Shown here: piece by piece, positions 1-8,658 of the stretch
Layout: the number at the start of each line of letters is the position of its first letter
How positions within the stretch are numbered: position 1 is the stretch's first letter
Made by a program: the position numbers and the translations under genes
The notes under the pieces: generated by a model
Seen by the model: the letters and a program-made list of their open reading frames with translations, nothing else
What the model was told of the DNA's origin: nothing
The model's database searches: none
Source: Acidobacteriota bacterium
Lineage (GTDB): Bacteria; Acidobacteriota; Terriglobia; Bryobacterales; Bryobacteraceae
Length of the DNA stretch: 35,952 nt
NCBI GenBank assembly: GCA_016871115.1
Contig: VFZP01000012.1
Span: 1 to 35,952, forward strand
Reading direction: 5' to 3'

Positions 1-2
1 GG

Positions 3-638
3 GGGCAGCACAACGGACTCATGCCGGCTTCCGACTGGAATCTCGCGTGGGTCCGGGCGATGGCGCAGGGCTATTGGTCGCGCGGAGTGGACGGCATGTA
101 CGTCTTCAACTGGCACGCCAACGAACGCGGACGGCGGCCCTTGCTGACCACGATCGGCGCGGCGAAGACTCTCGAACGGACCGGCAAAGCCTACATGAGC
201 CTTCACCGCCACGTCGCCCCGGAGGATGGCCAATGGGGAGGCGCGGACCTCAATGACCGGATTCACGGTGAGACCCCGGTGGACCTGTTACCAACCTTGA
301 CTGGAGATGGTCCCGAGTTCCACGTGCGCACCTACGAACCGGCGGCCGATGCCCGGTCGGTGGAACTGCACATCGAAGTGGATCACCTCACGCCAGCCGA
401 CAAGATCCGCTTCACGCTCAACGGAACCGAACTCGGCGCCCCCACGGTGAAGTACGCTTCGAGTTTGACGGATGGCCCGGCCGACGTGGACGAATCGGCC
501 TGGCTTGTTTGGAAGCTGCCCGCCAAGGCGGCCCTGGCGGCGACGCATACGGTGAAGGCTGTGCTCGTCGAGCGCCATCCCCGGGTCAAAGTGCCGCTGG
601 TCATCCGCCAGGTCGAAATCCACGTGCGGTATTCGTAG
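3..638 (+). CDS. C-terminal part of a glycoside-hydrolase-like protein (5' end outside window)
   Basis: The reading frame is open from the window edge, so the first Met in the track is internal and only about 211 C-terminal residues are present. The start of the visible part (RAMAQGYWSRGVDGMYVFNW) resembles the last strand and helix of a TIM-barrel glycosidase of the kind found in uncharacterised planctomycete and acidobacterial proteins, where a 'G.DG.Y.FNW' segment precedes a line about leading or last items ('TIGAAKTLERTGKAY'). The rest, from about residue 85, is beta-rich and looks like an accessory sandwich domain. The substrate cannot be read from this fragment. The sialidase and TonB receptor further right suggest a glycan-related role, which is inference only. 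No catalytic residues can be assigned. Confidence 0.55.
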   Translation, partial: GQHNGLMPASDWNLAWVRAMAQGYWSRGVDGMYVFNWHANERGRRPLLTTIGAAKTLERTGKAYMSLHRHVAPEDGQWGGADLNDRIHGETPVDLLPTLTGDGPEFHVRTYEPAADARSVELHIEVDHLTPADKIRFTLNGTELGAPTVKYASSLTDGPADVDESAWLVWKLPAKAALAATHTVKAVLVERHPRVKVPLVIRQVEIHVRYS

Positions 639-1204
639 CGCGCGGTGGACGATCTTCCTGCTCGTGACCTATGCGACTCCGGTCAGACAGTGCGGATTTC
701 GTGACGGAAGCTCCGCCTCGTTATTTCAAAATCAAAGCGGCGGCGCGGCCCTAGAAACGGGCTAAAAACACGTACGAAGGCGAGGGCAAGAGAGCCCTCG
801 AGCGGAAGCTCTTTACATTGATGTTATCGGTGCGAAATGGCACCCTACGGCATGCATCGGATGAACCAGCGGGCCGCGCCGAACGGCGGATCGAAAAATG
901 GAGCGAAGCAACGAAGGAAAGGCTGTTGCTTCACGCCGCCGGCGGCGCGCTGGCGGCCATCGAGAAGCTGACCATGTCTCGCGACGACAAAACTTACTCG
1001 GCGTGGTGGTGCGCCGCAGCATCGATGGCGGCAATACATGGCTGGCCGGGCAGGTGCTGATCAGCAGGACGCCACGGCGGGGCAAGGGCGGCCTGTATCG
1101 CTGCGCTGCGCGATGGAACGCTGCAGTGAAGTCACGCGCCGAAGTGTTGACCGCGTTCATGCGCGAAGTGAGCCTGTTGTTCGCGGCGGACCTCGAGGAT
1201 AGCA
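639..1204. other. 566-base gap with degraded coding DNA and a small hairpin
   Basis: No intact gene is visible between the first gene and the end of the FG-GAP gene. A perfect 7-bp hairpin (CGAGGGC, 6-base loop, GCCCTCG) lies at 781-800, followed by a small GAGC-GGAA-GCTC hairpin at 800-811 and a short T-rich stretch. This could terminate the first gene, but there is no clear T-run. The right half carries a sialidase-like remnant, listed separately. The ORFs in the track here are interrupted, shifting fragments. Confidence 0.5.
1000..1065 (+). pseudogene. Remnant of a sialidase/BNR-repeat gene
   Basis: Translation in one plus frame gives GVVVRRSIDGGNTW, which fits the 'VVRRS.DGG.TW' segment of bacterial sialidases, including a full Asp-box (S.DGG.TW). 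The upstream similarity seems to switch frame (a 'SRDDKTYSA' segment in another frame), and neither a start nor the other Asp-boxes can be followed. I read it as a short decayed fragment. It is not an obvious recent copy of the intact sialidase at 8.7-10.2 kb, whose corresponding segment reads GLSRSTDGGRTW. An accidental match is possible because only about 20 residues are recognisable. Confidence 0.4.
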
Positions 1205-4099
1205 TTAGCGCAAACCGATCCGGACGCTGTCGAGGACCGGGTAGCGATCTCCGTTGTCCGACACGAACACGGCGCGGTACTGCAGGCAGCGGTCCTGCGA
1301 GGACACATCGAACCGCAACAACGGCGCGCCGGCTAGCGGAACGTCGGCCCAGGCGCGATGAGCCAGCTCCGCCTCGGTGGGTGCGGACCGTACGTACCAC
1401 AGCAAGCGGCTGCCACCGGGGGTCTGAGCCTGGACGGTCATGGAGCCGGCACTCCTGGCATCGCTCCACTGGAAAACCTTCGAGACGTAGGTCTGACGGT
1501 AGGAGCGATCGTAGATATGCCCCACTTCGGCCCGATACATGTAGTGGCTGCCCACGGTGGGCAACCTGACCAGTTGCGGCTGAGCGAACCGGTTGCGATC
1601 GCCGTAGTAGACGCGGGAATGCGTGAGATGAGATTCCTCGGTGGCGTGGTTAGAGATCGCGAGGTCAATCAGTCCGTCCTGATTGAAGTCCGCGGAGAGA
1701 GATCCATGGCCGGAGTCAGCCGCAAGATTGGTTCGGTTGAGTTCGGAAAACCCGTCTTTGCTGCCCCAGAACAGGTACGAGGCAACTGAAGTGCGATGTC
1801 CGCCCATGTGGTAGTTGGGAATGAACAGATCGAGGTGGCCGTCTCCGTCGTAGTCCGTGACATTGATGCCGCATCCGGCTCCGGAGGGGAGCCTCTGAGC
1901 GTTCGTCGCCTTGAATCCTTCTGGCCCTCCCCAAAAAAGATAGGTGCCGAAATCGTAGTCGTGCGTGCCGGGAATGAAGAAGCTGGTGACGATCAGATCG
2001 AGCCAGCCGTCGCCGTTCAAATCGGCTGCGCTGATATCGTCGGGAGACACGAGGGGAAGGTCCTGCCGCCCATTCGATGAGAAGCCATCCGCGCCGTTCC
2101 AGAAGATCGAGACGGTGTGTTGGTTCCAGCGGGCGGCGGCCAGATCCAGGAATCCATCCCGATTGAAGTCGCCGACGGCGATGGTGCCCTGAGCGCCCGG
2201 GGATTCCAGCACTTGGCGGCGCTTGGGGTCGAAGCCAGCCTTTCCGCCATGCCAGATCACGACGCGAGCCGGACCTCCACCCTTGCTTGGCGAGGGCTGG
2301 CAGTTGCCGATTAGATCGAGGTATCCGTCGCGATCGAGGTCGGCCACGTTGAGGGTGAACAGGCCTGGCTCGTGCACGACCGAACGGCGATCGTCCTCCA
2401 GTCCCTCCTTGCCACCCCAGAGAATGTTGAATCCCATTCCCGCATGCGGGTCAGCCACGTTGTGAACGATCGAGGCCATGACCAGGTCCGGGTAGCCATC
2501 GTCGTTCAAATCGGCGGCAATGGAGGCGTAACCAGACCGGATCCGGTAGTCTGAAAAGCTCGAGGGAGCGAATCCTCCCTGGGCGCCCCAGAACACGCGT
2601 GTGGGCACGTCCTCCTTGATTCGCCCGGACAAACGGTTGCAGAAAATCAGACGATGGCCGGAAGACCTGTCGGGTGGAGCAACAGCGACATCGGTGACCG
2701 CCGCGGTGGGGATGCCGAACGCAGCCATGGTGAATCCACCGGCTCCGTTGCCATGGAAGACCCTGGATTCGGCCTGATACGTCTCCCCGCTCCGCGCCAC
2801 TCCCACTGCCAAATCCAGGTTGCCGTCCCCGTCGAGGTCCGCGGTGGCCACTGCGGCCGCATAAGCGATTCCGAGCTTCGTGGGAGGAGCGTTGCCGAAA
2901 CGGCCGCCTCGATCTCCCCACAGGATCTGAACGCTGTCCTTCGCGGCGCCGCCGTCGGCGAGAATCACGTCGGGCCAGCCGTCTTTGTTCAGGTCCGCCA
3001 CGGTCAGCGCTGACGTGGGCGGCGCTGGAATTCTTCGGGGCTGGGCCCAACGCCGCCCGGCCCTGCTGGACAGTTGCACAAGGCCCGAGTGTCGGAAGAG
3101 GCGTTGACCGGTGGTTGGGTCCGCGCCGATCTCTTCTTTGGTTCCGCCGCTGATCATCAGGTCCGGTTTGCCGTCGCGATCGAAATCGCCCACTCTGAGG
3201 TGCGCCACATCGGAAACCGCCAGGCTCGTCCGGGTGGGGTTTCCCAGTTTCCGCCCCTCACGCGCGGCGCCGCTCCAGTAGGTCCACACTTCGCCCGGGC
3301 TGGAATGGAGCACCACGAGTTCGGGCCGTTTGTCGCCATCGAGATCCGCCACCTCGAGGTCTCCGGCGTTCCGTTCCACCCGTTCGGTGTAGACCTCCTG
3401 CCGGAAGCCCTGTTCGCTTCCCCAGTAGACGCGCAGGAGCGTCTCCGGACCGTCTTCCTGCGCCCAACGGGAGCCGTTGATGACGGCGATGTCGAGCCAG
3501 CCGTCGGCGTCCACGTCAGCAATCCTCAGCGCGCGTGGCGCATTGGTGATCAGGTTCGTCATGCGCCTTGCCGACCAGCCGTCCGAACCGCCCCAGAGAA
3601 CGAACAGGTAACGCCGGGCCGTGACCCAGTTGTTGTTCGGCGTGAGTACCAGGTCGAGGAAACCGTCCCTGTTCAGATCCGCCACGGCGGCATGAGTCGT
3701 TCCCAGCGGAGGCAGGTCCGAAGCTTTGCCAACCTTTCTCCCGCCGGCCATCCGATAGAGCGTGGCGGGCGGCGCGGTGACGAAATCGTGAGAAGTGCTG
3801 AAGACGAGGTCGAGATGTCCATCGGTGTTGAGGTCGAACCGGTAGACGCTCTTCACCTCGCCCTTCGCGGTCGCGATCAGGTTGTGTCCCGAAGCGTCGA
3901 ATTGGCCGGCGCGGAAGTCCGCGTAGGTGTCATCCGTCCATTCCACATCCGGCGGCTTTTGTTGGGCCGCGCAAAAGAGACCACCCAGCGACAGCCCCAA
4001 CATAACCGTGTATACGCACTTCCAGGCGGACGTGCGTTTGGCTGCCGAACCTCGCGTTGCCGCGACGGCGCCGGTGGCGAGCAATTTTCTACGATTCAT
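1205..4099 (-). CDS. Secreted FG-GAP/VCBS repeat protein
   Basis: A 964-residue protein made almost entirely of repeats of the type 'VADLNRDGFLDLVL', 'ADLDGDGNLDLAV' and 'VADVDADGWLDIAV'. These are calcium-binding D.N/D.DG loops typical of FG-GAP/VCBS beta-propellers. More than ten copies are visible, which suggests two consecutive propellers. The C-terminal ~130 residues are repeat-free and may form a fibronectin-like domain. I chose the ATG at 4099, 13 codons inside the track ORF, because it has an upstream GGAGAGAAGAAGG ribosome site and gives an N-terminus with MNRRKLL and a hydrophobic stretch ending 'LGGLFCAAQ', a probable export signal. The protein is likely outside the cytoplasm or on the surface. 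It lies downstream of the sialidase-TonB receptor pair but is separated from it by an IS scar. Binding partner unknown. Confidence 0.85.
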   Translation of the reverse strand: MNRRKLLATGAVAATRGSAAKRTSAWKCVYTVMLGLSLGGLFCAAQQKPPDVEWTDDTYADFRAGQFDASGHNLIATAKGEVKSVYRFDLNTDGHLDLVFSTSHDFVTAPPATLYRMAGGRKVGKASDLPPLGTTHAAVADLNRDGFLDLVLTPNNNWVTARRYLFVLWGGSDGWSARRMTNLITNAPRALRIADVDADGWLDIAVINGSRWAQEDGPETLLRVYWGSEQGFRQEVYTERVERNAGDLEVADLDGDKRPELVVLHSSPGEVWTYWSGAAREGRKLGNPTRTSLAVSDVAHLRVGDFDRDGKPDLMISGGTKEEIGADPTTGQRLFRHSGLVQLSSRAGRRWAQPRRIPAPPTSALTVADLNKDGWPDVILADGGAAKDSVQILWGDRGGRFGNAPPTKLGIAYAAAVATADLDGDGNLDLAVGVARSGETYQAESRVFHGNGAGGFTMAAFGIPTAAVTDVAVAPPDRSSGHRLIFCNRLSGRIKEDVPTRVFWGAQGGFAPSSFSDYRIRSGYASIAADLNDDGYPDLVMASIVHNVADPHAGMGFNILWGGKEGLEDDRRSVVHEPGLFTLNVADLDRDGYLDLIGNCQPSPSKGGGPARVVIWHGGKAGFDPKRRQVLESPGAQGTIAVGDFNRDGFLDLAAARWNQHTVSIFWNGADGFSSNGRQDLPLVSPDDISAADLNGDGWLDLIVTSFFIPGTHDYDFGTYLFWGGPEGFKATNAQRLPSGAGCGINVTDYDGDGHLDLFIPNYHMGGHRTSVASYLFWGSKDGFSELNRTNLAADSGHGSLSADFNQDGLIDLAISNHATEESHLTHSRVYYGDRNRFAQPQLVRLPTVGSHYMYRAEVGHIYDRSYRQTYVSKVFQWSDARSAGSMTVQAQTPGGSRLLWYVRSAPTEAELAHRAWADVPLAGAPLLRFDVSSQDRCLQYRAVFVSDNGDRYPVLDSVRIGLR

Positions 4100-4409
4100 T
4101 CGATGCCTTCTTCTCTCCGCCGAACCACCGTCGATCATATCCGAGCGCCAGACTCTTTGCGAGTAGATCTCAACCGGGATTTCCGTTTTGGGTTTCCCGG
4201 AATCCAGCAGTCTACACCCGACGCCTCACTCCCGTGCCGGAGTTGATCAGAATCCCCATTCCGAGGGCGGGCCAGTGCCTTGCCGATGGCTTCTTCGGAC
4301 CATCGCACAAAAACGAAAACCGAGAACGTGCCTGTTTCCAACAGCTCTCTCGACACCTCTTCCGCCCGGCCTCCTTTTTCTCAAGATTTCCATCTCTCCG
4401 GGCCGTTCT
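4100..4409. other. Upstream region of the FG-GAP gene, no gene seen
   Basis: This stretch contains the ribosome site of the FG-GAP gene next to its ATG and, farther out, DNA likely to be the outer flank of the IS1380 remnant. No convincing coding frame or -35/-10 pair was recognised. The phrase 'ATTTCC' near 4386 also occurs in inverted form near 5587 outside the other end of the IS1380 remnant. It may be part of the element's terminal repeats, but the match is weak. Confidence 0.4.
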
Positions 4410-4596
4410 TCACCCCGTCGGCACCGGTAGCGCTTCGATCCGCCGTACCATGCTCCCGAACAACCGCCGCGTCAGATGGCTCTCCGCCAGCATCGGCCAG
4501 TAGTACCGGGCATGCTTGACCAGCCTGCCACCCGTCTTCACCAGCCGCTGCTGCAAACTGGTCAGCGACCAGCAGAACACCCTTCTTGCCCTGAGC
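4410..4596 (-). pseudogene. IS1380-family transposase, C-terminal fragment
   Basis: This is not in the ORF track because it has no upstream start. The minus frame reads 62 sense codons and then TGA. It includes 'SLTSLQQRLVKTGGRLVKHA' and 'LAESHLTRRLFGSMVRRI', characteristic of the C-terminus of IS1380-family DDE transposases (basic, R/K-rich, ending shortly after 'RRI.ALP.P'). The coding similarity runs up to the TGT terminus of the IS481 remnant at 4597. The matching N-terminus is at 5277-5486 on the same strand, so both ends of one transposase gene flank the IS481 piece and about 330 central residues are missing. Confidence 0.75.
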
Positions 4597-4659
4597 TGTA
4601 TTTAGCGGATGATCTCCGGACACCGAGGGTTGCGGGCCTCGGGTGAAGAGGTGGTTACT

Positions 4660-5295
4660 TCATGCTGCCATAGGTTGCGCCGGGGCGAGTTTCCCATCGA
4701 GGAAGGCCTGGTAGGGTGTACGACCCTGAGTCCTGTATCCATGATGGGGACGCTGGCGATTGTATAAGGCTAGATAGGCATCGAGATCGTCTTGCAACTC
4801 CGCCACTGACTGGTAGATCTTCTGGCGGAACTTGACGCTGTAAAACTCCTCCTTGATGGTTCGATGGAAGCGTTCGCAGAAGCCGTTGGATTGCGGTAGG
4901 GCGATCTGCGTGCGCTTGTGGTGGATCTGGTTGATCGCCAGGTAGACCTCGAAGGGATGACGGGCTTCGAGACCGCAGTACTCCCTGCCGTTGTCCGTGA
5001 GCAGTCGCTCGATGTTGACGCTCTCTTCCTCATAGAAGGGAATGACTCGGTCGTTCAGCGTATCGGCTGCGGTGATCGGCATCTTGCTTAGATAGACCTT
5101 GGCGAAGGCTTGCGAGCAATGGGCATCGATCACTGTCTGCATGTAGACTTTGCCGACGCCTTTGATGGTGCCCACGAAGTAGGTGTCCTGGCAGAGCAGA
5201 TAGCCGGAGTGCGGCGCTTCGATGTGTTGCTCGGGATCACCGTTACGGCCAGCATGCTTCTGCAGCAGACGCATCACTAGCGAATCAGGCAGCAA
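4660..5295 (-). pseudogene. IS481-family transposase, N-terminally truncated
   Basis: The 211-residue frame holds the complete integrase (rve) core with the DDE triad: D in 'CQDTYF' (about residue 37), D in 'TDNGREYC' (101) and E in 'GFCERFHRT' (141). The last two are 39 residues apart, as expected for the family. The C-terminal 'YNRQRPHHGYRTQGRTP' is also typical. Complete relatives are about 340 residues with N-terminal helix-turn-helix domains, and roughly the first 130 residues are missing. The apparent TTG start at 5295 is an artefact of the junction with the IS1380 fragment, since the frame continues upstream without homology. Intact core but no DNA-binding region, so probably non-functional. 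Confidence 0.8.
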
Positions 5296-5486
5296 AAGCG
5301 AACAGTATTCTTGCCGCGCCGTGAGTTGGTCAGGTGTTGGGCAATGAGATCACCGAAGCCCAGCCGTTCGTCCAACTCATGCACCAGGATCAGACCGCCA
5401 TCGGAGGTAACGCGCGATCCCTGGCAGTCGATCTTGAGAAGGCCGTTGCAAGAGAGCTGAAACGGCTGGTTTTGTTTGTCACCCAT
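5277..5486 (-). pseudogene. IS1380-family transposase, N-terminal fragment
   Basis: The first ~58 residues (MGDKQNQPFQLSCNGLLKID, then 'GSRVTSDGGLILVHELDERL' and 'HLTNSRRGKN') match the start of IS1380-family transposases, which are usually about 450 residues. Similarity stops after RRGKNT at about 5300, and the frame ends at a TAG inside IS481-derived DNA. It is on the same strand as the C-terminal fragment at 4410-4596 and both derive from one interrupted gene. Confidence 0.8.
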
Positions 5487-5612
5487 TGGGTGCTGTCCTC
5501 CGCAGGGGCCTTCACTGCCTTCAAGCCCCTATGGATATTGATGCGGACGAGCATCCGAGAGACTCGCACGCGCTGCTCAAAACGGAAATGTGGGATAACA
5601 GCCAAGTGCATA

Positions 5613-8600
5613 TCAGAACAGATACTTCAAGCCGAACTGGATGTTTCTCGGCTCCACTGCAACCGACGTGATCCGTCCGAAATTGACATCCGATCCATTG
5701 GTACTCGGATTCGCCAAAACGGTATGGTTCATCCAGTTGAACATTTCGAAGCGGAAATTCAACCGGTGTCCTTCGCGTACCGTAAACCACTTATTGATCG
5801 ATGCGTCCCACGTGAACGCCCCGGGCCCGCGAACGACGTTGTATCCCAGGTTGCCGAACCGCCGCTGGCTGCGCACGGTGTCGAAATCGAAGGCCGCCCG
5901 ATTGAGCCTGAGCAGCCTGTCCGCGCCCGCGAGATACGGGTTTTGTCCGCCAACCGCGTCAGGACGCTGGCCATCCGGGCGGCCGTTGCCGACATTGTCG
6001 CGCCCGGTCACCACGTTCAACGGAAATCCCGCGCGGAAGCCCATGATGCCCTGCAGCGTCCAGCCTCCGAACAACCCATTGGTGACGCCGCTTCTTGCGA
6101 ACGAACCGGTTGGAATCTGATACGAGTACACGGCGGTCACGCGGTGCCGGACGTCGCTCACCTTCGGACCTCGCGATCCGGCAATCCAGTTGAAGTCTTG
6201 CGTGACGCTGTCGCGCACGAATGCGTTGTCGGCATTGTTGTATTGAATGCCCTTCGACAGCGTGTAAAAGAAGTCGAAGTTCAGCCCCTTGCTCAGGCGC
6301 TTATTCACGGCCGTTTGCAAGGCGTGGTAGGTCATGTTGGCGCCGAACTCCTGCAGCCATGCCGCACCGATGTCGGCGCCGAGGTCGCGGCGGCCCGTGG
6401 CCGGATTGATCGGGTTGATCAGCCGCGAGCTGTATAGTTTGGCGGCCCGATTGAGCACGTAGGACGCCTGCACCGCCATGGTGGAACCGACCTGCTGCTG
6501 AATCGAATAGTTGCCCTGCAGCGCATACTCATCGCGCCGCGCCGGATCGGGCGCGAGCAGCCCGGGCTGCAATCCCCGCGGAACCAGCGCCGGGTTCTCG
6601 CGGACCGACTGGAGGAACGCAACAGGGAAGGGGAACGTCACTGGCTGAAGGCTGGCGGGAATGTCGATCACCGCCACCTGCGGCGCGAACGGCACCCGTT
6701 CGCTGATCCATGCGGCGTCATAGAAGAAGAACGGTTGCGGAGCGATGTAGGTCATTCCCGCACCCACGCGCATGATCGTCTTTCCGCTTCCGAACAAGTC
6801 CCACACCAAGCCGAGCCTCGGACCGAAATTGTTGCGGTCGGCGTTCCAGATCGGATCGCCCTTCTTGGTTCTGGGGCCAAACGGATCCCGGCTCGCCAAC
6901 CCGATCGAGCCCTTGAATGGTTCGTAGTATTCGTACCGCAGCCCGAGATTCAACTGGAGGTTGCGAGTGACGCGCCAGTCATCCTGAACATACGCCGCGA
7001 AGCCGCCAAAGGCGTACCCGCCCTTGGGATTGCCGAAGAACATTTCCACCTGGAACGGCCTGTCGTCGATGGCGTCCTGCAGCGAATTGTAGAAGACGCG
7101 CGGATTCCCGAACTGGTCGCGGAAGCTGTCGGTGGACCGTATCTCGGCCCCCGCCTTGAAGGTGTGCGCGCCGCGGATGTGCGTGAGATTGGCAACGCCG
7201 CTAAAGACATCGGTGAAGGTTCCGAGCTGATCCTGCAGATCGCTACCGCCGGTCAGCCCTGCGATTGAGACGTGGCCAGCCTGCGGGCCCGGCTTCTGCC
7301 TCCCGTCGTCTGGACCGCGAATCACGCTCGTGCGATTGAAACCGAAACGCGCGTCCACCGAAGTCCGGGGCGAAAACACCCAGAAGTCCGACACCATCAC
7401 ATTGCGCTGCCGCAGCGGAAATTGCTGCCGCACGTCCTGGCGCAATATAGGGTTGAACACGTCCTGGGTATTGAAGTTCACCCGCCCCGACAGGCGGTGA
7501 GCCCCCAGCAAGTAGTCCAAGCGCGCAATGTTGGTGGCTTCGTTGACCCGCTGGCCATCGTTGCGGAAGTGCTGGCCGATGAAAGGATTCGCCGTCGGTT
7601 CGAAGGATTTTGGCAGGTTCGACAGATGCTCGCGCATGCGCGGATTTCGTAATGCGGCCAAGTACGCCGGCGTTGGCACCGTTCCGGTGATCGTCCGGCC
7701 GCGGCGGATGCGGTCGCCCTCGAAATTATAAAAGTAGAAGAGCTTGTCCTTCTTGATCGGGCCGCCGATGTTGCCGCCGTACTGGTTATGGCGAAGCGGA
7801 GGCCGCCCCAGCCCCGCGCGGTTGGAGAAGAAGTTGTTGGCGTCCAGCTTGTCGTTGCGCAGGAAGTAGAGCAGCGTGCCATGAAGCTGGTTGGTGCCGG
7901 ACTTCGTCGTCAGGTTGATCACGCCGCCGGTGGCGCGGCCGTACTCGGCGGAAAAGGCATTGGTGGTGACTTTGAACTCCTCCAGCGCTTCGATGCTGAT
8001 CGAATTGATGACAGTGCCGCTTCCGCCCACGCCGCCGATGCCCACACCGTTGTTCTCCCCGAACGACATGTCCACTCCGTCCATCAGCCAGTTATTGCCC
8101 AACCCCGATGATCCGTTCAATTCCACGCCGCCCCGGTTGGCGTTGCCCCCCGAAAGGCTCACGCCGGGCTGCAGCACCAGCAATTGTGTGAACGTGCGGC
8201 CGTTCAACGGCAAGTCGCGAACCTTCTGCGAATCCACCACCGTTCCTAGCGATTGCGAGGTAGCGTTCACCAGTGGGACTTCACCCACCACCTCGACCGA
8301 TTGCGAAACTTCTCCGATCTGAAGCGCGAAGTCGATCTTCGGACGCGTACCCGAGTTCAATTGCAATTCACCCGTTGTCGCCCGCCGGAATCCGCTTTTC
8401 TCAACGCTGATGGTGTACCGGCCTGCTGGTAAGAGAGGGAACTCGTAGAGGCCCTGTCCAGTGGACGAGGTCGTGGAGATCGCGTTGGTGCCCAGGTTGC
8501 GAGCTTCCACGCGAGCTTCCACCACCGCTGCTCCGCTCACGTCGGTGATGACGCCCGTGAACGAACCTCCGGTGATCTGAGCCATGCACAAGGTTGGCAA

Positions 8601-8636
8601 CAGAAGCGCCGTAGCGAAAAGGGTTGTCTTTTTCAT
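5613..8636 (-). CDS. TonB-dependent receptor with carboxypeptidase-regulatory-like N-terminus (Oar-like)
   Basis: A 1007-residue outer-membrane receptor. Start chosen at ATG 8636 (MKKTTLFATALLLPTLCMAQ), which has a GGAG site 5 bases upstream and a clear signal peptide. The track ORF adds 33 unlikely residues. Residues ~20-110 form a carboxypeptidase-regulatory-like sandwich ('GVITDVSGAAV', 'GLYEFPLLPAGRYTI'). The plug domain follows (~120-230, 'LPLNGRTFTQLLVLQPGV', 'NSISIEALEEFKV', 'YGRATGGVINLTTKSGTN') and then a long barrel ending in Phe ('FGLKYLF'), as needed for outer-membrane assembly. This class imports large or oligomeric substrates with TonB energy. The sialidase gene ends 22 bases upstream on the same strand, so the two are probably co-transcribed and the receptor may take up sialidase products or bind sialoglycans. 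That pairing is inference. Confidence 0.92.
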   Translation of the reverse strand: MKKTTLFATALLLPTLCMAQITGGSFTGVITDVSGAAVVEARVEARNLGTNAISTTSSTGQGLYEFPLLPAGRYTISVEKSGFRRATTGELQLNSGTRPKIDFALQIGEVSQSVEVVGEVPLVNATSQSLGTVVDSQKVRDLPLNGRTFTQLLVLQPGVSLSGGNANRGGVELNGSSGLGNNWLMDGVDMSFGENNGVGIGGVGGSGTVINSISIEALEEFKVTTNAFSAEYGRATGGVINLTTKSGTNQLHGTLLYFLRNDKLDANNFFSNRAGLGRPPLRHNQYGGNIGGPIKKDKLFYFYNFEGDRIRRGRTITGTVPTPAYLAALRNPRMREHLSNLPKSFEPTANPFIGQHFRNDGQRVNEATNIARLDYLLGAHRLSGRVNFNTQDVFNPILRQDVRQQFPLRQRNVMVSDFWVFSPRTSVDARFGFNRTSVIRGPDDGRQKPGPQAGHVSIAGLTGGSDLQDQLGTFTDVFSGVANLTHIRGAHTFKAGAEIRSTDSFRDQFGNPRVFYNSLQDAIDDRPFQVEMFFGNPKGGYAFGGFAAYVQDDWRVTRNLQLNLGLRYEYYEPFKGSIGLASRDPFGPRTKKGDPIWNADRNNFGPRLGLVWDLFGSGKTIMRVGAGMTYIAPQPFFFYDAAWISERVPFAPQVAVIDIPASLQPVTFPFPVAFLQSVRENPALVPRGLQPGLLAPDPARRDEYALQGNYSIQQQVGSTMAVQASYVLNRAAKLYSSRLINPINPATGRRDLGADIGAAWLQEFGANMTYHALQTAVNKRLSKGLNFDFFYTLSKGIQYNNADNAFVRDSVTQDFNWIAGSRGPKVSDVRHRVTAVYSYQIPTGSFARSGVTNGLFGGWTLQGIMGFRAGFPLNVVTGRDNVGNGRPDGQRPDAVGGQNPYLAGADRLLRLNRAAFDFDTVRSQRRFGNLGYNVVRGPGAFTWDASINKWFTVREGHRLNFRFEMFNWMNHTVLANPSTNGSDVNFGRITSVAVEPRNIQFGLKYLF

Positions 8637-8658
8637 CTTCACTCCAATCACGGCGTCT

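Larger units (their letters stand above)
4410..5486 (-). mobile_element. Nested IS scar: IS481-family remnant inside an IS1380-family remnant
   Basis: Three minus-strand pieces lie in a row: IS1380 transposase N-terminus (5277-5486), IS481-type transposase lacking its N-terminus (4660-5295), and IS1380 transposase C-terminus (4410-4596). The IS481 outer end is probably at 4597, where the plus strand reads TGTATTTAGCGGATGATC, starting with the TGT expected for IS481 ends and directly abutting IS1380 coding sequence. The simplest model is insertion of an IS481 element near the 3' end of the IS1380 transposase gene, followed by a deletion that removed the IS481 5' part and the centre of the IS1380 gene. 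The element cannot encode a functional transposase. It separates the TonB receptor gene from the FG-GAP gene. Confidence 0.7.

Noticed and set aside
3074-4246. 390-aa plus-strand ORF opposite the FG-GAP gene
   Set aside because: It mirrors the repeated acidic FG-GAP codons on the other strand. There is no family signature or ribosome site, and the minus-strand protein is clearly real.
4660-5486. A natural fusion of two transposases forming a new element
   Set aside because: The IS1380 and IS481 parts are in different frames and both are truncated, so no fused protein can be made.
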